Positions 22,901-34,900 of a stretch of DNA of 64,000 nucleotides are shown here, in pieces (positions within the stretch are counted from its first letter, which is position 1; each line of letters begins with the position of its first letter). Source of the DNA: Nectonema munidae. Its lineage: Eukaryota > Nematomorpha > Nectonematoida > Nectonematidae. The notes under the pieces are model-generated. The model was given only the letters and a program-made list of their open reading frames with translations, searched no databases and was not told the DNA's origin. The translations under genes and the position numbers were made by a program. The stretch covers positions 186,001 through 250,000 of the forward strand of contig JAUIRK010000059.1 in assembly GCA_030549495.1 (NCBI GenBank), in the 5' to 3' direction.

Positions 22901-25900
22901 TCACGTACACCCACATACCCACAACACATCACATACACACACCCACACGCATGGAAAATCAGGGTAAAAGTGAGCATACATACATCCATGAACCCACGCA
23001 CACACCCATAAAAAAGCAGGTGAAAAAAGTACACCCATATACCCACAACACATCACATACACACACCCACACGCATGGAAAATCAGGGTAAAAGTGAGCA
23101 TACATACATCCATGAACCCACGCACACACCCATAAAAAAGCAGGTGAAAAAATGAGCACACGCATACCCATACATCCAATCAAAACACCTATACCTCCAC
23201 ATATACACACTAACACCCATGCACACCCCCCTTCTTCCACACACATCCACAGACATACAAGCACACCCATGAAAAAGCAGGTGAAAAGTGAGCATACATA
23301 TTACACACACACACAAGAACCCACGCAAAACACACGCACACATACCCATACATACCCATACATACATACTATATTTCCATTTTCAACTTTGTATAATTCA
23401 AGTTCTTAAAAAAAATGATCAGGGCAATCAAAAGTCAATAAAGTCAACTTTTGTTATAAATAAAAATACATTTTATGAAAGCATTTTTTTTGTTTTTTTT
23501 AATAAAAAATGACTAATTTAACGTTATTTTTTATATCAATTAAAGTCAATTTTATTTTAAGTCAATTTTTTTTAAAAAAATCAATAAAAGTCAATTTTTA
23601 GGTAGGTTTTGTTTTTTGATTATTATTTTATTCCAAGTAACAAAAAATATAGTTTTATTAAAAAATAATTAGAATAAACCCGAGTAAAAGTAAAAATCAT
23701 GTAATGTAAGTATTCTTGATATTCCTCTGTTTTCAATTGTGAAACATTCATACACTTATACACAATATCAGCCAGCATGTGTTTCGATTTATATGTTAAA
23801 AGTAGATTGTATACATCTTCTAAGAAAATAAGTCCTCATGTGTTAGCACATGTTAGATAAATATTATGAATCACTTCTAAAGTGAAAAACAATTTGAATA
23901 TTTTTAAGATGTCTGTTTCCCTACGTGCCAATCCTTTGGAACCACTAGGAGAGATAGAAGTATTTCTTATATTTTCTGTTTGAGCTTCCCCTTGTACTGG
24001 TAATGGGCTCCCAACTATAACTGATATTGTCAGCACAGGCTAAATTTTTATCCGTTTCACTTTCTTGAAGTGAACTTGATTCTCTAATTTCATCAAAAAA
24101 AGACAAATCTCTTTAGTCTTCAACAAAACTACTCGAAGATGAAGATTCCATGGAAAAGACCTGAAAACTTTTAAATGAGTACTGGAAACTTTAAGTATGA
24201 AATGGATGAAAAACAAAGAAAATAGAGCGAGTAACGAAGGCGGTAAAATGTAAAGAAACTAGATCAATATTATATAGGATGGAATGGAATATTCGATCAG
24301 ACAGTTGTCAGAGTTCAATACGATTTATGCACACATGGTATACCGCTCAATGAAAGCGTAATATTTCAAGGTTTTTCTTTCCGAAAGGAGTGATGAATCA
24401 TCCTTCGCGTAAACAATGCAATCGTTTTTATTATTATATCTTGCTGTAAAAATTTGAAAAGAAATGTGGATTAATGGTATATCCCTGTAAACGGTGCTAT
24501 AACAGAATAAACTTTAATTATTACAAAAAAAAAATGAAAAAAAAATTTTTTTGAAGTCAATTGTCACTGTTACAAAAAATTATCAAAAATTAAAGACAAC
24601 CTATTTTGTGTCCTCATAGGACATTGGGAGAAAACCGGTTAAGTTATAATTCATTGGGTTCAGAGAAAAATGCTTCCAATTTCTGGGAGTGACATCACTG
24701 AACAGGATTAATATTCCTTTCGTCTATGTGTGTGGTGTATATTATAAGTTTCAGGTGTATAATGATTTCAGACTTAAAAACTATTCAAGGTTTTTATAAA
24801 AAAATAATAGTTATATCAAAGGCCGCACTTGATGGCCTGGAAATTCCCCATCCCTGATCTAGATAATTCAGATCTCATAGAAGTTCCAATCTTATCAAAG
24901 TTAAAACATTGCATCCACAATTCATGGTGGAAAAATAATAAAGATTTGTATAACTTGATGATTATAGTTTAAAAAATCAAAGTTATAGGTGTTTTGAAAT
25001 TCGTTAAACTTTCTCTTAGGCAAAAATACAAACTTGTCGCATTTGAGAAAATTGAAAACACGGATATATAACCGCTGAATGTTTATGCACCAATAAAATA
25101 CGAGTATGTTTATTCAGCATGCGTACTTTGTCAATTGTGCCCAATTTTTCTTACAAGGCTGTTTTCACAAGAATGGACCACACATCGATTTATCTACGCA
25201 CCAGAAGGGAAATGCTCTGGAATGCCAGCCCAAATGTTTTACTTTTCCAATGTTTGTTTTTGGAAAAAGAAAACTTTGCTCAGTCTTTCTGCGAAATATG
25301 TCTCTGCATTGCCTCTTCAGTCAGCTCCGTCATCTGAATTAAATCGGCAATTCCTTTTCAAATAGTGTAGTGGATTTCTTATGCTACCTAGCGGCGTTGC
25401 AGCTAGCGCCATAGTACAAAACAAAGGAATGCTTTAGCTCCCCTTTCTTAACTTTTTAAAAGCTCAGCCTCATTAATATAAATTAATAGCAACCACGTAG
25501 TTACGCTGATTTATTTTCAAAAGCCGCCCCTCTTTCTAAAATTTTTAAAGCCCACATGCCTCCTTAAAATCCACTATTTTTACAATGGCGTAAATGAAAA
25601 AAAATAATAGGCTTAAACAAAGTAAGTCTAAAATATATAATTTATAAGATTAAATGAAAAGATTCAAATTGTAGAAAAATTCTTTTTGAGCTCTGAGATT
25701 TGGTTTCAGAGTTTCTATATAAAGAGATTCATACATTTTCAGTAGAATTTTTAATATCAATAAAAATATTTTGAAGTATACCACTAAATTCACATGCCTG
25801 AGGCACCTTTTGAGTTCCAAAGATTTTGAACCTAGGCCGACAGTGTTACTCATTTCAGCGAATCTTTTTTATAAGAATTTTTTTTTAATTTTTAGATGGA

Positions 25901-28900
25901 GTGCGGCATTACATGTTGCGCGCCAACATCGCTCTTCTCAAAGCTCACGAAGTTGAACAGATTTTCGTGGGAAATGTTGCTCCCTTTTTGAAGTCTCCTC
26001 ACTCTACTAACACTCCCAACCTCAACAATTCATTCTCTTCCAAATCTTCTAAGTACGATGAAAGAGAATCCTCTTTCACTCCATCAAAGTAATCATTATT
26101 TCATTCTTATCTATATACCCCTTCTTGAATTCCAATTTTAAATCTCTTTTATAAAATAAATCCTTACTCTAAGAAAGATTTATTTATTTCCACTTAAGAT
26201 CGGAGAGTAATAACAAAGAAACAAGAATAACTCGAAGATCCATCGCTTCACACTCATCATCCATTCAAACGCCGTCGATTCCAGCGAATTCACCTTGGCT
26301 GTCTACGGCTTTGTCCAATAACTCACATTACCTAGACTCAGTGCCGTGTGCAACATCTCTTTCCCGCTCCAACCAAAAGTCTTTACTTGTTGGCGCCAAA
26401 AATAATAGACTAGATGCATTCATTCAACATCTGTAAGTTTTTCAAAATAAAATACACAACATTAAGGGTCATGTTAAGGGTTACCTATCTATATTACATT
26501 TATGAAACAACCTTAGACTTTATTTGTTTTTATGTAAAATTTCTAAATGCTTCTACAGTATTCCAATATTTATTTTTTTCTTCTTTCCTCTAATCTTTGA
26601 CATGCCTGAAAACCTTTTTGCTCTTAAAAACAAAAACGAATTTCCAATTTTCTTTAAGCCACAAACTTGAAAATTCTTTAACACACATTTTTTAGTTGAT
26701 TTTCTTAAACTATCAATTTTGATTTTATCGGTCTCTACTTTTAAAATACTCTTCAGAGGGATGAAATTTTCTAGCAATTAAAATAAGTTTCATCTTTTCT
26801 ATCTTTTATTTGAATAATACCAACTTTATCTATTTTTTCCCGTTGCTAAAATATTTAAAATTTCAATCATTTATTTTCAAAAAATAAAATTAAAATCAAA
26901 TTAAATTAATTTGCCATTTTTTCCATGATTAAATCTTAGTCACTCTACATGGAATTTTGTATTTCGAAAATTCATAGATAGAAAATTGTTATACGTCGGC
27001 TTTCAATAGCTAGGAATGCGCAGGGCTCGTCTCCTCCCAGATTCTAAATAGGCAAAATGCAGCTTTTTTTAACTCGTGTTTTTTATTGTCTCGTTTCCAT
27101 CTACAAGTTTACTCCGCAAAATAAGTGAAAAATACGATTTTATTAAAATAAAATGAAATAAATAAATAAATGGTAAACGGTTCAAAGTTCACTATGATTA
27201 TGCGGTGAGGTTATGAATTCGCAAAAGGTATTTCTCAAGAGTGCTTGCAACGCTTTCTTTTCTATATATTTCCCATGCTGATTTTACCTCTTTGTAAATT
27301 TGATCTGGCTTTTAGTTTCACTCCGTCAGAAATTTAACCACGGCTTTTTATTCGATGAAGGCTTTTCGCGACTAATTGAACCTTAGAACATGATTTGACA
27401 TAAAACGTTGTTACTTTTAATTGGTGTAAATTTAATTATTGGTGAAAAGTTTTCCTCTGTTTTCGGATAATTTCTCCTGATATTGCAACATCTTCGATTT
27501 CACAAAGCTTCAAATATTTCAATCAAATGTAATCTTGTTCATTTTTTTATTATTGATATTAAATATTGCCAGAATTCTGAGTCAATGATATCCCGATTTT
27601 AATTTAATGAGGCCCAATTATATTTTTAAAACATGACAATAAATGATCAAAGAGAAATGGAGACTTGGGACAACCAACTTGGGGATAATGTGTAGGCAAA
27701 GAAGAAGAAGAAGAGGACTTCTCGGATTAAAATTAAAATCTGAACTATTTGGACAATATTTAACTTTTAATGAAAGCCATAATTTAAAGTTTTATAGAAA
27801 TAAAGTATACTTTTGCAATAGTATAAACTAATAAAATTTATATTTATTAATCAAAAAATATTATCAATTAATGAATATTTTATTAACTATTTCAATATTT
27901 TAGAATAATTGAAGAGTTCTTGTAATAATGAACCATACGTTCTCTTTTTAGATTTGATGCAGACAATGACTTCACTAAAACAGTGTATGACATGGCGGAA
28001 AGTAAGGAAGAATTGATTCCTATAAGATTGGATATGGATATTGAAGGCACCAAACTACGAGACACGTTTACTTGGAACAAAAATGAAATCCTTCTGACAC
28101 CAGAAAAATTTGCTGAGGTTATTCCAGTTTTTCAAATTTTGTAAAGTTTTTGAGTTAATTTGAAGTATGCAACCTTCGATTAGACTGTTTAAGCAATTCA
28201 AAATAACTTTTGTTCTTTCTGTTAATCAATTATTTATTTATCCACATTAAAATATTTTATATCAGCGATATAACGAATTATACCTACACATATTCTTACG
28301 ACAGGAGAAGAGAGTTTGAGAAAAAATATATACAAACACATACTCTTGTAAAAAATATTTGAATAGTTAGCTTGAAAATAATGTTACAGTTCTAAAATCT
28401 TTGAAAATCAGCATGTCTTTTTAAAATACAACAGTAATATAGCAAAAGTCTAAGCATCTTATAAATTTCCTCACCATTCAAGAGAATTCCGTAAGTTTTC
28501 TAAGATTTTCTTAAAAAATATTTTAGGTAAAATTCTTAAAATAGTCTATTTTGGGAACAAATGCCTCCAAGAACATTTTTATGAACCAGGATTTAAAACT
28601 GCAAAAGTTAGAACTACATTTGACTACTTCAGCAAGCAATATGGGAAGGAGATTGAAAACCATTATTTCGTATCGCATTGAAAATCCTCGTAGTTTGAAC
28701 GAATTAATAAAAAAACCAACTCTATTCTTGAACTGTAACTGAAGAGCTTGGTCAACTGAAAATGTATTCTTAGACTGTTTTTCGAATTATTTTTCCCAGA
28801 AGTAGGAAAATATTGGGAAGATAAATGAATTCCTTTCACGATTCTTTCTGGATATGCTCTTTGTCACCCTAACTTTTTGAGACACATGATACAAATATTA

Positions 28901-31900
28901 ATTTTTGTCTAAAGCGTCTTCATTTCAAGCTGTAGATCAAGGGCCTATTTCAACAATCAAGTCTTATCTTCAATTTACATTTTTTTTCTGAAGTAAAGAG
29001 ATGCTGTCTAGGTTAACATGCCCCCAATTTATTAAAGAAAAAGACAAAGCATGATGACTTAAAATTTTTGTCTAAACAGGCAAGAAATTAATGTTACGAA
29101 AAATGCATAGAGTGACACTAACTAAAAAATTTTAATTAATTTTTTAATATAAAATAAATAATTTAATTTATAAGTTGACATTATAAAGATAAATGTCTAT
29201 AGCTTTTAAAGCTATAAAGATATAGACATTTATAAAAAAAAATAAATTTTGAAATTTCACATGAAGATGTCGAAGAAATTCTTTATAGCAAACAAGATGA
29301 AATTACATATGAAGAGTTATTAGAAATGGGAAACAATGAACAAGAAAAAAAGCGAAGATGAAATACAAATCTTTAGATGAAGATTTTTCTCATGCTGAAG
29401 ATGCAACCAATAATTTTAAGCAGCGAGTTGCTAATCTAGAAAGAACTTCAACCTTTGCTACAAATTTAAAAAGAGTTTGTTTGTTTTTACTGAGTTTTTT
29501 CTGAAATTTACTGAGAAATGAGAAAAAAATTTGAGCATAAAGCTTTGAATAGTTTCTAACAAAAGTAGCACCGTGAACAAACCATAAAAACGAGAGGAAA
29601 ATATCTTATATTTTTTCTCGCATGTACAAGATACTTCTCTTTTATACGAATTAGAAGATGAAGCAACATATTCTCAAAAACAAATGGCATATTATTTTTT
29701 TACACAAAGTCTAGATCAATTTTGTCGCCATGATACTCATTCCTATTTAATGCTGTATGCTTAGGCCTGTATTTAACAACTGGTAAGTGATTATAAACTT
29801 TCATCTCATGCCTTTACAGATAAAGCTGCTGCCTTTTTGTTCATGCACCCCTTTGTCGTGATAAAAATACGGTAAATGAGCTGTGTTCTAATCCACCTTT
29901 TCTCAACCCTTTTCTACTCCACGCTTTCCAAAAAAATTACAAAATATTAGACAGGGTAAATTTTTAAGTTTTAAAAAGATTTAGGTTTTATCAAGTTCCC
30001 GTATTTCAGGATCAACAGAGTTTTAAATAAGCGTCGTACTATTTCGTATGATGAAACATCATTTTGACCTTTAATCACGAATTGTTGAAAATATTGAAAA
30101 GCTTCATGTTTCAGCCCATCTCTAGTCTTTAGTACGCATATGGAAGGGATTGTTTTTAATTCCTAAATATATTTTTATTGGGTGAGACTTGCGTTTTTAT
30201 GCATATCCATCCATATATAAAATTGTCTTTTGTAATACTTTATTCAAGGTTTTATGCGAAGACTTGGCTGTTCCTCCTGCAATCTTCGTTCCAGCAATTG
30301 CATCCTCCATGCACCAACAAATCTCTTCTTTTCCTTGCGAGAGTTCTTTCATTGACCCTCAACAAAATGACCAACGAGTTATCATTAAGGCAAATACTAT
30401 TTACATTTTTCTGGATAAAGTAAAAGAGAATATTTTTGTATTTGATTGGTGGCTGAGATTCTTTACATTTTCGGTATTTTTTTCTAGCCTGTATCCTTAG
30501 CAAATATTTATCTGTTTATATTGGCAGACTCTATTTTTGCTGTGAAGACCTTAATTCTATAAATTTGGAGATCAATTGCGAATATTTTTATTTTGTCTTC
30601 CAAATGTATACATACGCATGCTTTATGACATTTAATTTCCCAAAAATACAGTTATCCATGAATTAACCCATGAAGTTAAACTTTTTATTTAACGAGGGGC
30701 TACGTTTCAGTTGACCTGTGAATTATGCTTTTTTAAAGATGCGATGATGGCAGAATTTAAGGCCGTTTTATATGATCGTAAAGCTTTTGTAAGCCGCTAA
30801 GGAATGGCGAGATTTTATCCATAGTGACGTTTATCTTGGGGTGTGTGTTGTTGGTACTATGCAGTAATTCATGAAGGAGGTGTTTATTGTGATTTCACAT
30901 GTAAAAAATTTTATCAACATATTTTCTCCAACTTTCATGAAGAAAAAAAATGGGTGGAGACTATCTTTTCGAAAAATCGTACATGCATATATTAGAGACT
31001 TATCGAATTTGTACATCCTCTTAACATTCTCATCCGCGGATCATTTAAGTTTCAACATCCGTAATTTTCAAAGATTTTTCTTTTTTTATTTACCGCAAAG
31101 CTTTTTTTCGCTATTTTTTAATTTTTATCGATAACTAGGGCGAACAAAAATTGACCTAATAACTTAAAAAATTTTCAAAAAAAAGTTTTTTTAACTTGTA
31201 AAAGAGAACTGAAGCCTGCTAGCGTTTTTAACAGAGTTGCAGAGCCATGAAAATAATTTTCTGGCTCCGGATTTTTGTTTTTTTAGCTCCGGTGTGAGTT
31301 ACGACACGCTCTTATAGTTTAGTGTATATTTTTAAAAAATAACCAATAAAACAGTTAGGATTAGAGAATGTATGCGAGTTTTATTTGAAATTAACATTTC
31401 CGCTATCTTTCATCTAAAAAACGTCTTTGAAATGTGAGTGGGTAAATCATGCAGAGCCAGTTAGTGGAGGCGTATTTAAATTTTTGCGCCTTCGGTTCCA
31501 TGTAGAAAAATTCAGCGATCGAAACCCTGATTTTTTGTACTTTTTAAATCATTACGGCCTCTTTTTCTTCTATAAATAATAAAAAGAACAAAATTTAACT
31601 TAAAAACGTCAAAGTTATTGACCCATATACTTCAAAATAGTGACTTTATTTGTGAAAAAAATCACTTAAAAATTATTTTAAGCCTTTTTATTTAGAAAAA
31701 TCCAAATACACAAGAAAATAATAAAATATATTCGAAGAAGAAAAATGTCTATCTTTTGCTAGAAGCTTTTTTACATCGAAAATGATCTTTCTACAGGACA
31801 AGTTGTAGCTTGACAATTTTATAACTCTGCATAAGTACTGGGAGAAATCGTTAGCTTTTTTAATTCTATATCTTTAATATCGTTCTTTTCAAATCTTTTA

Positions 31901-34900
31901 TTCAAATAATTTTTAATCCAACAATCATCGTGATCAAACTTAATAGAGTAAAAAAGTTTTGATGCATCTTTTATGCTATAAGAAGTTGACTCAACAAACT
32001 GCGCTAACTAACCAAAATTCCATTTTTGCTTTTGGTAAGTGATCGCAGTAGTAAGAAGCAGCGTTCACTCACCTTGCCCATCTTGTTACAATTGGAGAAA
32101 AACTTTAGCAAAAAGGTTTGTAAAAAATTGTCATGAAAAAAATTAACTTTAAAATTAAGTAAAATACAACAAATAATTGTTTCTAACAACCTAAAAAATA
32201 TAAAAAAAATGACTTTATTCGCAACACATATACATTGACATCTTCTCTCTAAATTTTTAAAAAGTATAAAACTTGCGTTTGCTTTGAATAGCAATTGTAA
32301 TATTTACATCCGCGGATGCAAGAAATTTCACATCCGATACATCTCTTTTGAGAGAATGGTTGATATTTATCAACCGTTGCCAGGCGAATAATTTGTTCAT
32401 AAAGAGTATCCTTGTGTAGGAGGATGTTATTGTGTAGAATTAATTCTAGGATTTAGTGTATTGTAAGTGATCTGTTGAGAAGGAGTTTATTTTGTGCAAT
32501 GTTCTCTCTGATGAAATTCATGACTATAAGTCGGCTAGCTTGTTGATGGGTATGGAGTTGTATAGGTGCACGATTTTGAGGCTGAAAAGGAAGCAAGTAT
32601 TAAAAGTCTTTTTAGGAACTATTTACTTATGAAAACTTTGGAATTGGGTTGTGAGCAGTAGCTATTTTGATTAGAATGTCGTTCGCAATCCAACTGAGTT
32701 TTTGGGGGGAGTATTGATACTGCCATTTCAAATTCGCAATGAGCAAATTTCTTGTCCCTTATGGAAAAGGTATTGATAAATTTTGTTTGTTGTATAATAT
32801 TTTTAATATTTTAATAAAAATTAATCTTTTTTTATTCATTTAAATAAAGATAAACTTATTTGTATATTAAAATTAAGAAACACCAAACAACTTTATTATG
32901 AATATCGAATTTCATATTTAAAAAGAAATATCTTCCATGTTTAAAACTTTCGGAAGCAAACATTGAATGTTTGTTTTGAATTTATTACAATGAGAAAAAG
33001 TTTTTCTAATTCACGAAGCCTAAATTCATATGTTGGTAATTCAGAAATAAGTTCTTCTTCTAATATAAAAGGCATTTTTTCAGAAAGTTTTTGTTTCACA
33101 TCATTTTTAATAATTGACCATATGTTTTCTATAGGTTTTAACATTGGACTAACATTTGCTAGTCAGGGTTGGGGTCAATTATAATTATATTCTTTACAAC
33201 TTTTATTTATCTATGAAGACTCAGCGCCATTTTATCTACAATTATAATTATAATTGCGTAATTGAAAAAAAAATTGGAGACATAATTGAAATTATAATTG
33301 TAATTTAAACCAGGGGCGCACAGCACATCCTCAAAATTATTGGGGGCGAAATTTTTTTGTTGCAATTTTCAAAATTAGTAGTCTGGAAATACCATGGGAG
33401 ACCAAATATTCAAGCAATCTTTTAAAATAGAGTGTATTCAGCGTATACCTAAAGTCCTAAATTTATAAGAGTACTTTATATTTTTTTTTACAAAATTGGT
33501 GAATTATACTATACTTTATGCGAAAATATTTTAATTAAATTCGCATATCGAATATCGTGGGCAGAAAAAATGCCCCCAATTAAAAAGTAGGAAAAAAATT
33601 TCCAAAAATTTACCCAACACAAAAAATTTCAAAAAATTATTAATTAAAATTTTTTAAAAAAGGATATGTCAAATAAAGATTTTTTATAAAAAAACAAAGT
33701 TAACTTTTCATCTAAAACATTTAAAATTTAATTAAAGTAAACTAAAAAACTCAGCATAGGAAAATTTTTTAAATACAAAAAATTTTTTATAAAACAGCAA
33801 ATATTTTTGGACTTTGTGTGTATCAGAACACTTTCTAAATATATTTTGTGTTTTAACTGATTTTAAGAACACATTCCCACAAATCTGCAACTTTGCTATT
33901 GTTTTCAAGAACTTTATAAAGAAAAAAACCCTATAGATTAAGAAATTTAGCCTTTCAAAACGGTACCAAATAAAAATATTTATATAATTAAAAAAATCCT
34001 GAAAATCAAAAATTAGGGGGCATTTTTTCCTACTTTTTAATTAGGGGCATTTTTACCTACAACCATCGAATATACACTAGTTTAAAAAAATCTAAAATTG
34101 TTAGGGGGTGGAATAGGGTTTTGATTTGAAAAATGAAGTAGTCTACCAGGCACATTACAGGAATTGATGACCCATTACCTTACCTTTTACTCAAAATTGA
34201 AAAATTTGCTACATAAATATCATAAGATAGAAAGGAAAAAAAAAAAGCTAATAAAAAAAATTTCACTATTTTAAAATGAACCGTCTCTTCTTAAAATAAT
34301 TTCAAAAAAAGCTTAAAGAATTAGAGTTTATTTGATAATTTTTATAAGCAGCAAACGCCAACGTTTAAGTATCTAACCCTTATAATTAAAAAATTATTTA
34401 AACTAACGGTCGACAGACATTTTTCTCCATAGACAATTTGCTCCCTGGACAAATTGTCTCATAAGCTATTTGTTTCATCCATCTTTGCTTATTATATGTG
34501 TAAAATTATTAAAAAAAATTATATTCTTGTTTATTTTATCTCTATTAAATTATTTCAAATTAATCATTTTATCTCTTAATTTTTTAGAATTGTCCATGAC
34601 AAATTGTCTTATGAAAATAACAGGGCGAATTTTCCATGAAACAAAATCTCTTATGAAAATAATGAGGCGAATTGTCCATGGGACGAACTGTCTTATGAAA
34701 ATAATTGGGCGAAATGTCCGAGGACCAAACTAACATAAATCAAAGTATACGAGAAAAGAAAATCATTGCGTTTTTTGAATATTTCTGTCTACAAATAAAA
34801 TTCTGACAGCTGTCATAAATAGATCAAGTACATTTTTAACAACTGAAATATTTTGTTTCGATATTATATTTTTATTATGTACAGTGTTACTTATAAAATT

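Larger units (their letters stand above)
12559..24864 (-). mobile_element. 12.3-kb hAT (GTF2IRD2-like) filled by nested insertions
   Basis: The left end at 12567 (CAGAGGTGGAGAACC) and right end at 24856 (complement of CAGGGATGGGGAATT) form an imperfect hAT terminal repeat pair. Both are bounded by the exact 8-bp duplication ATCTAGAT (12559-12566 and 24857-24864). The element's transposase lies on the minus strand in two blocks, N-terminal at about 19182-19800 and C-terminal at about 12882-13845. Everything between and above them is later insertions: a piggyBac with element X inside it, and two more piggyBacs. It occupies most of SMARCB1 intron 2. Confidence 0.85.

Noticed and set aside
22905-23290. 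CRISPR-like spaced repeats
   Set aside because: The units are contiguous 124-bp repeats without unique spacers in animal DNA; a minisatellite explains them.
22901-23367. Cys/Val/Trp-rich frames on the minus strand
   Set aside because: Translations of the CA-rich tandem array; no start, no homology, composition dictated by the repeat.
32004-32294. 96-codon minus-strand frame
   Set aside because: Lies inside the decayed hAT copy A and does not follow its transposase blocks in a way that suggests a gene.
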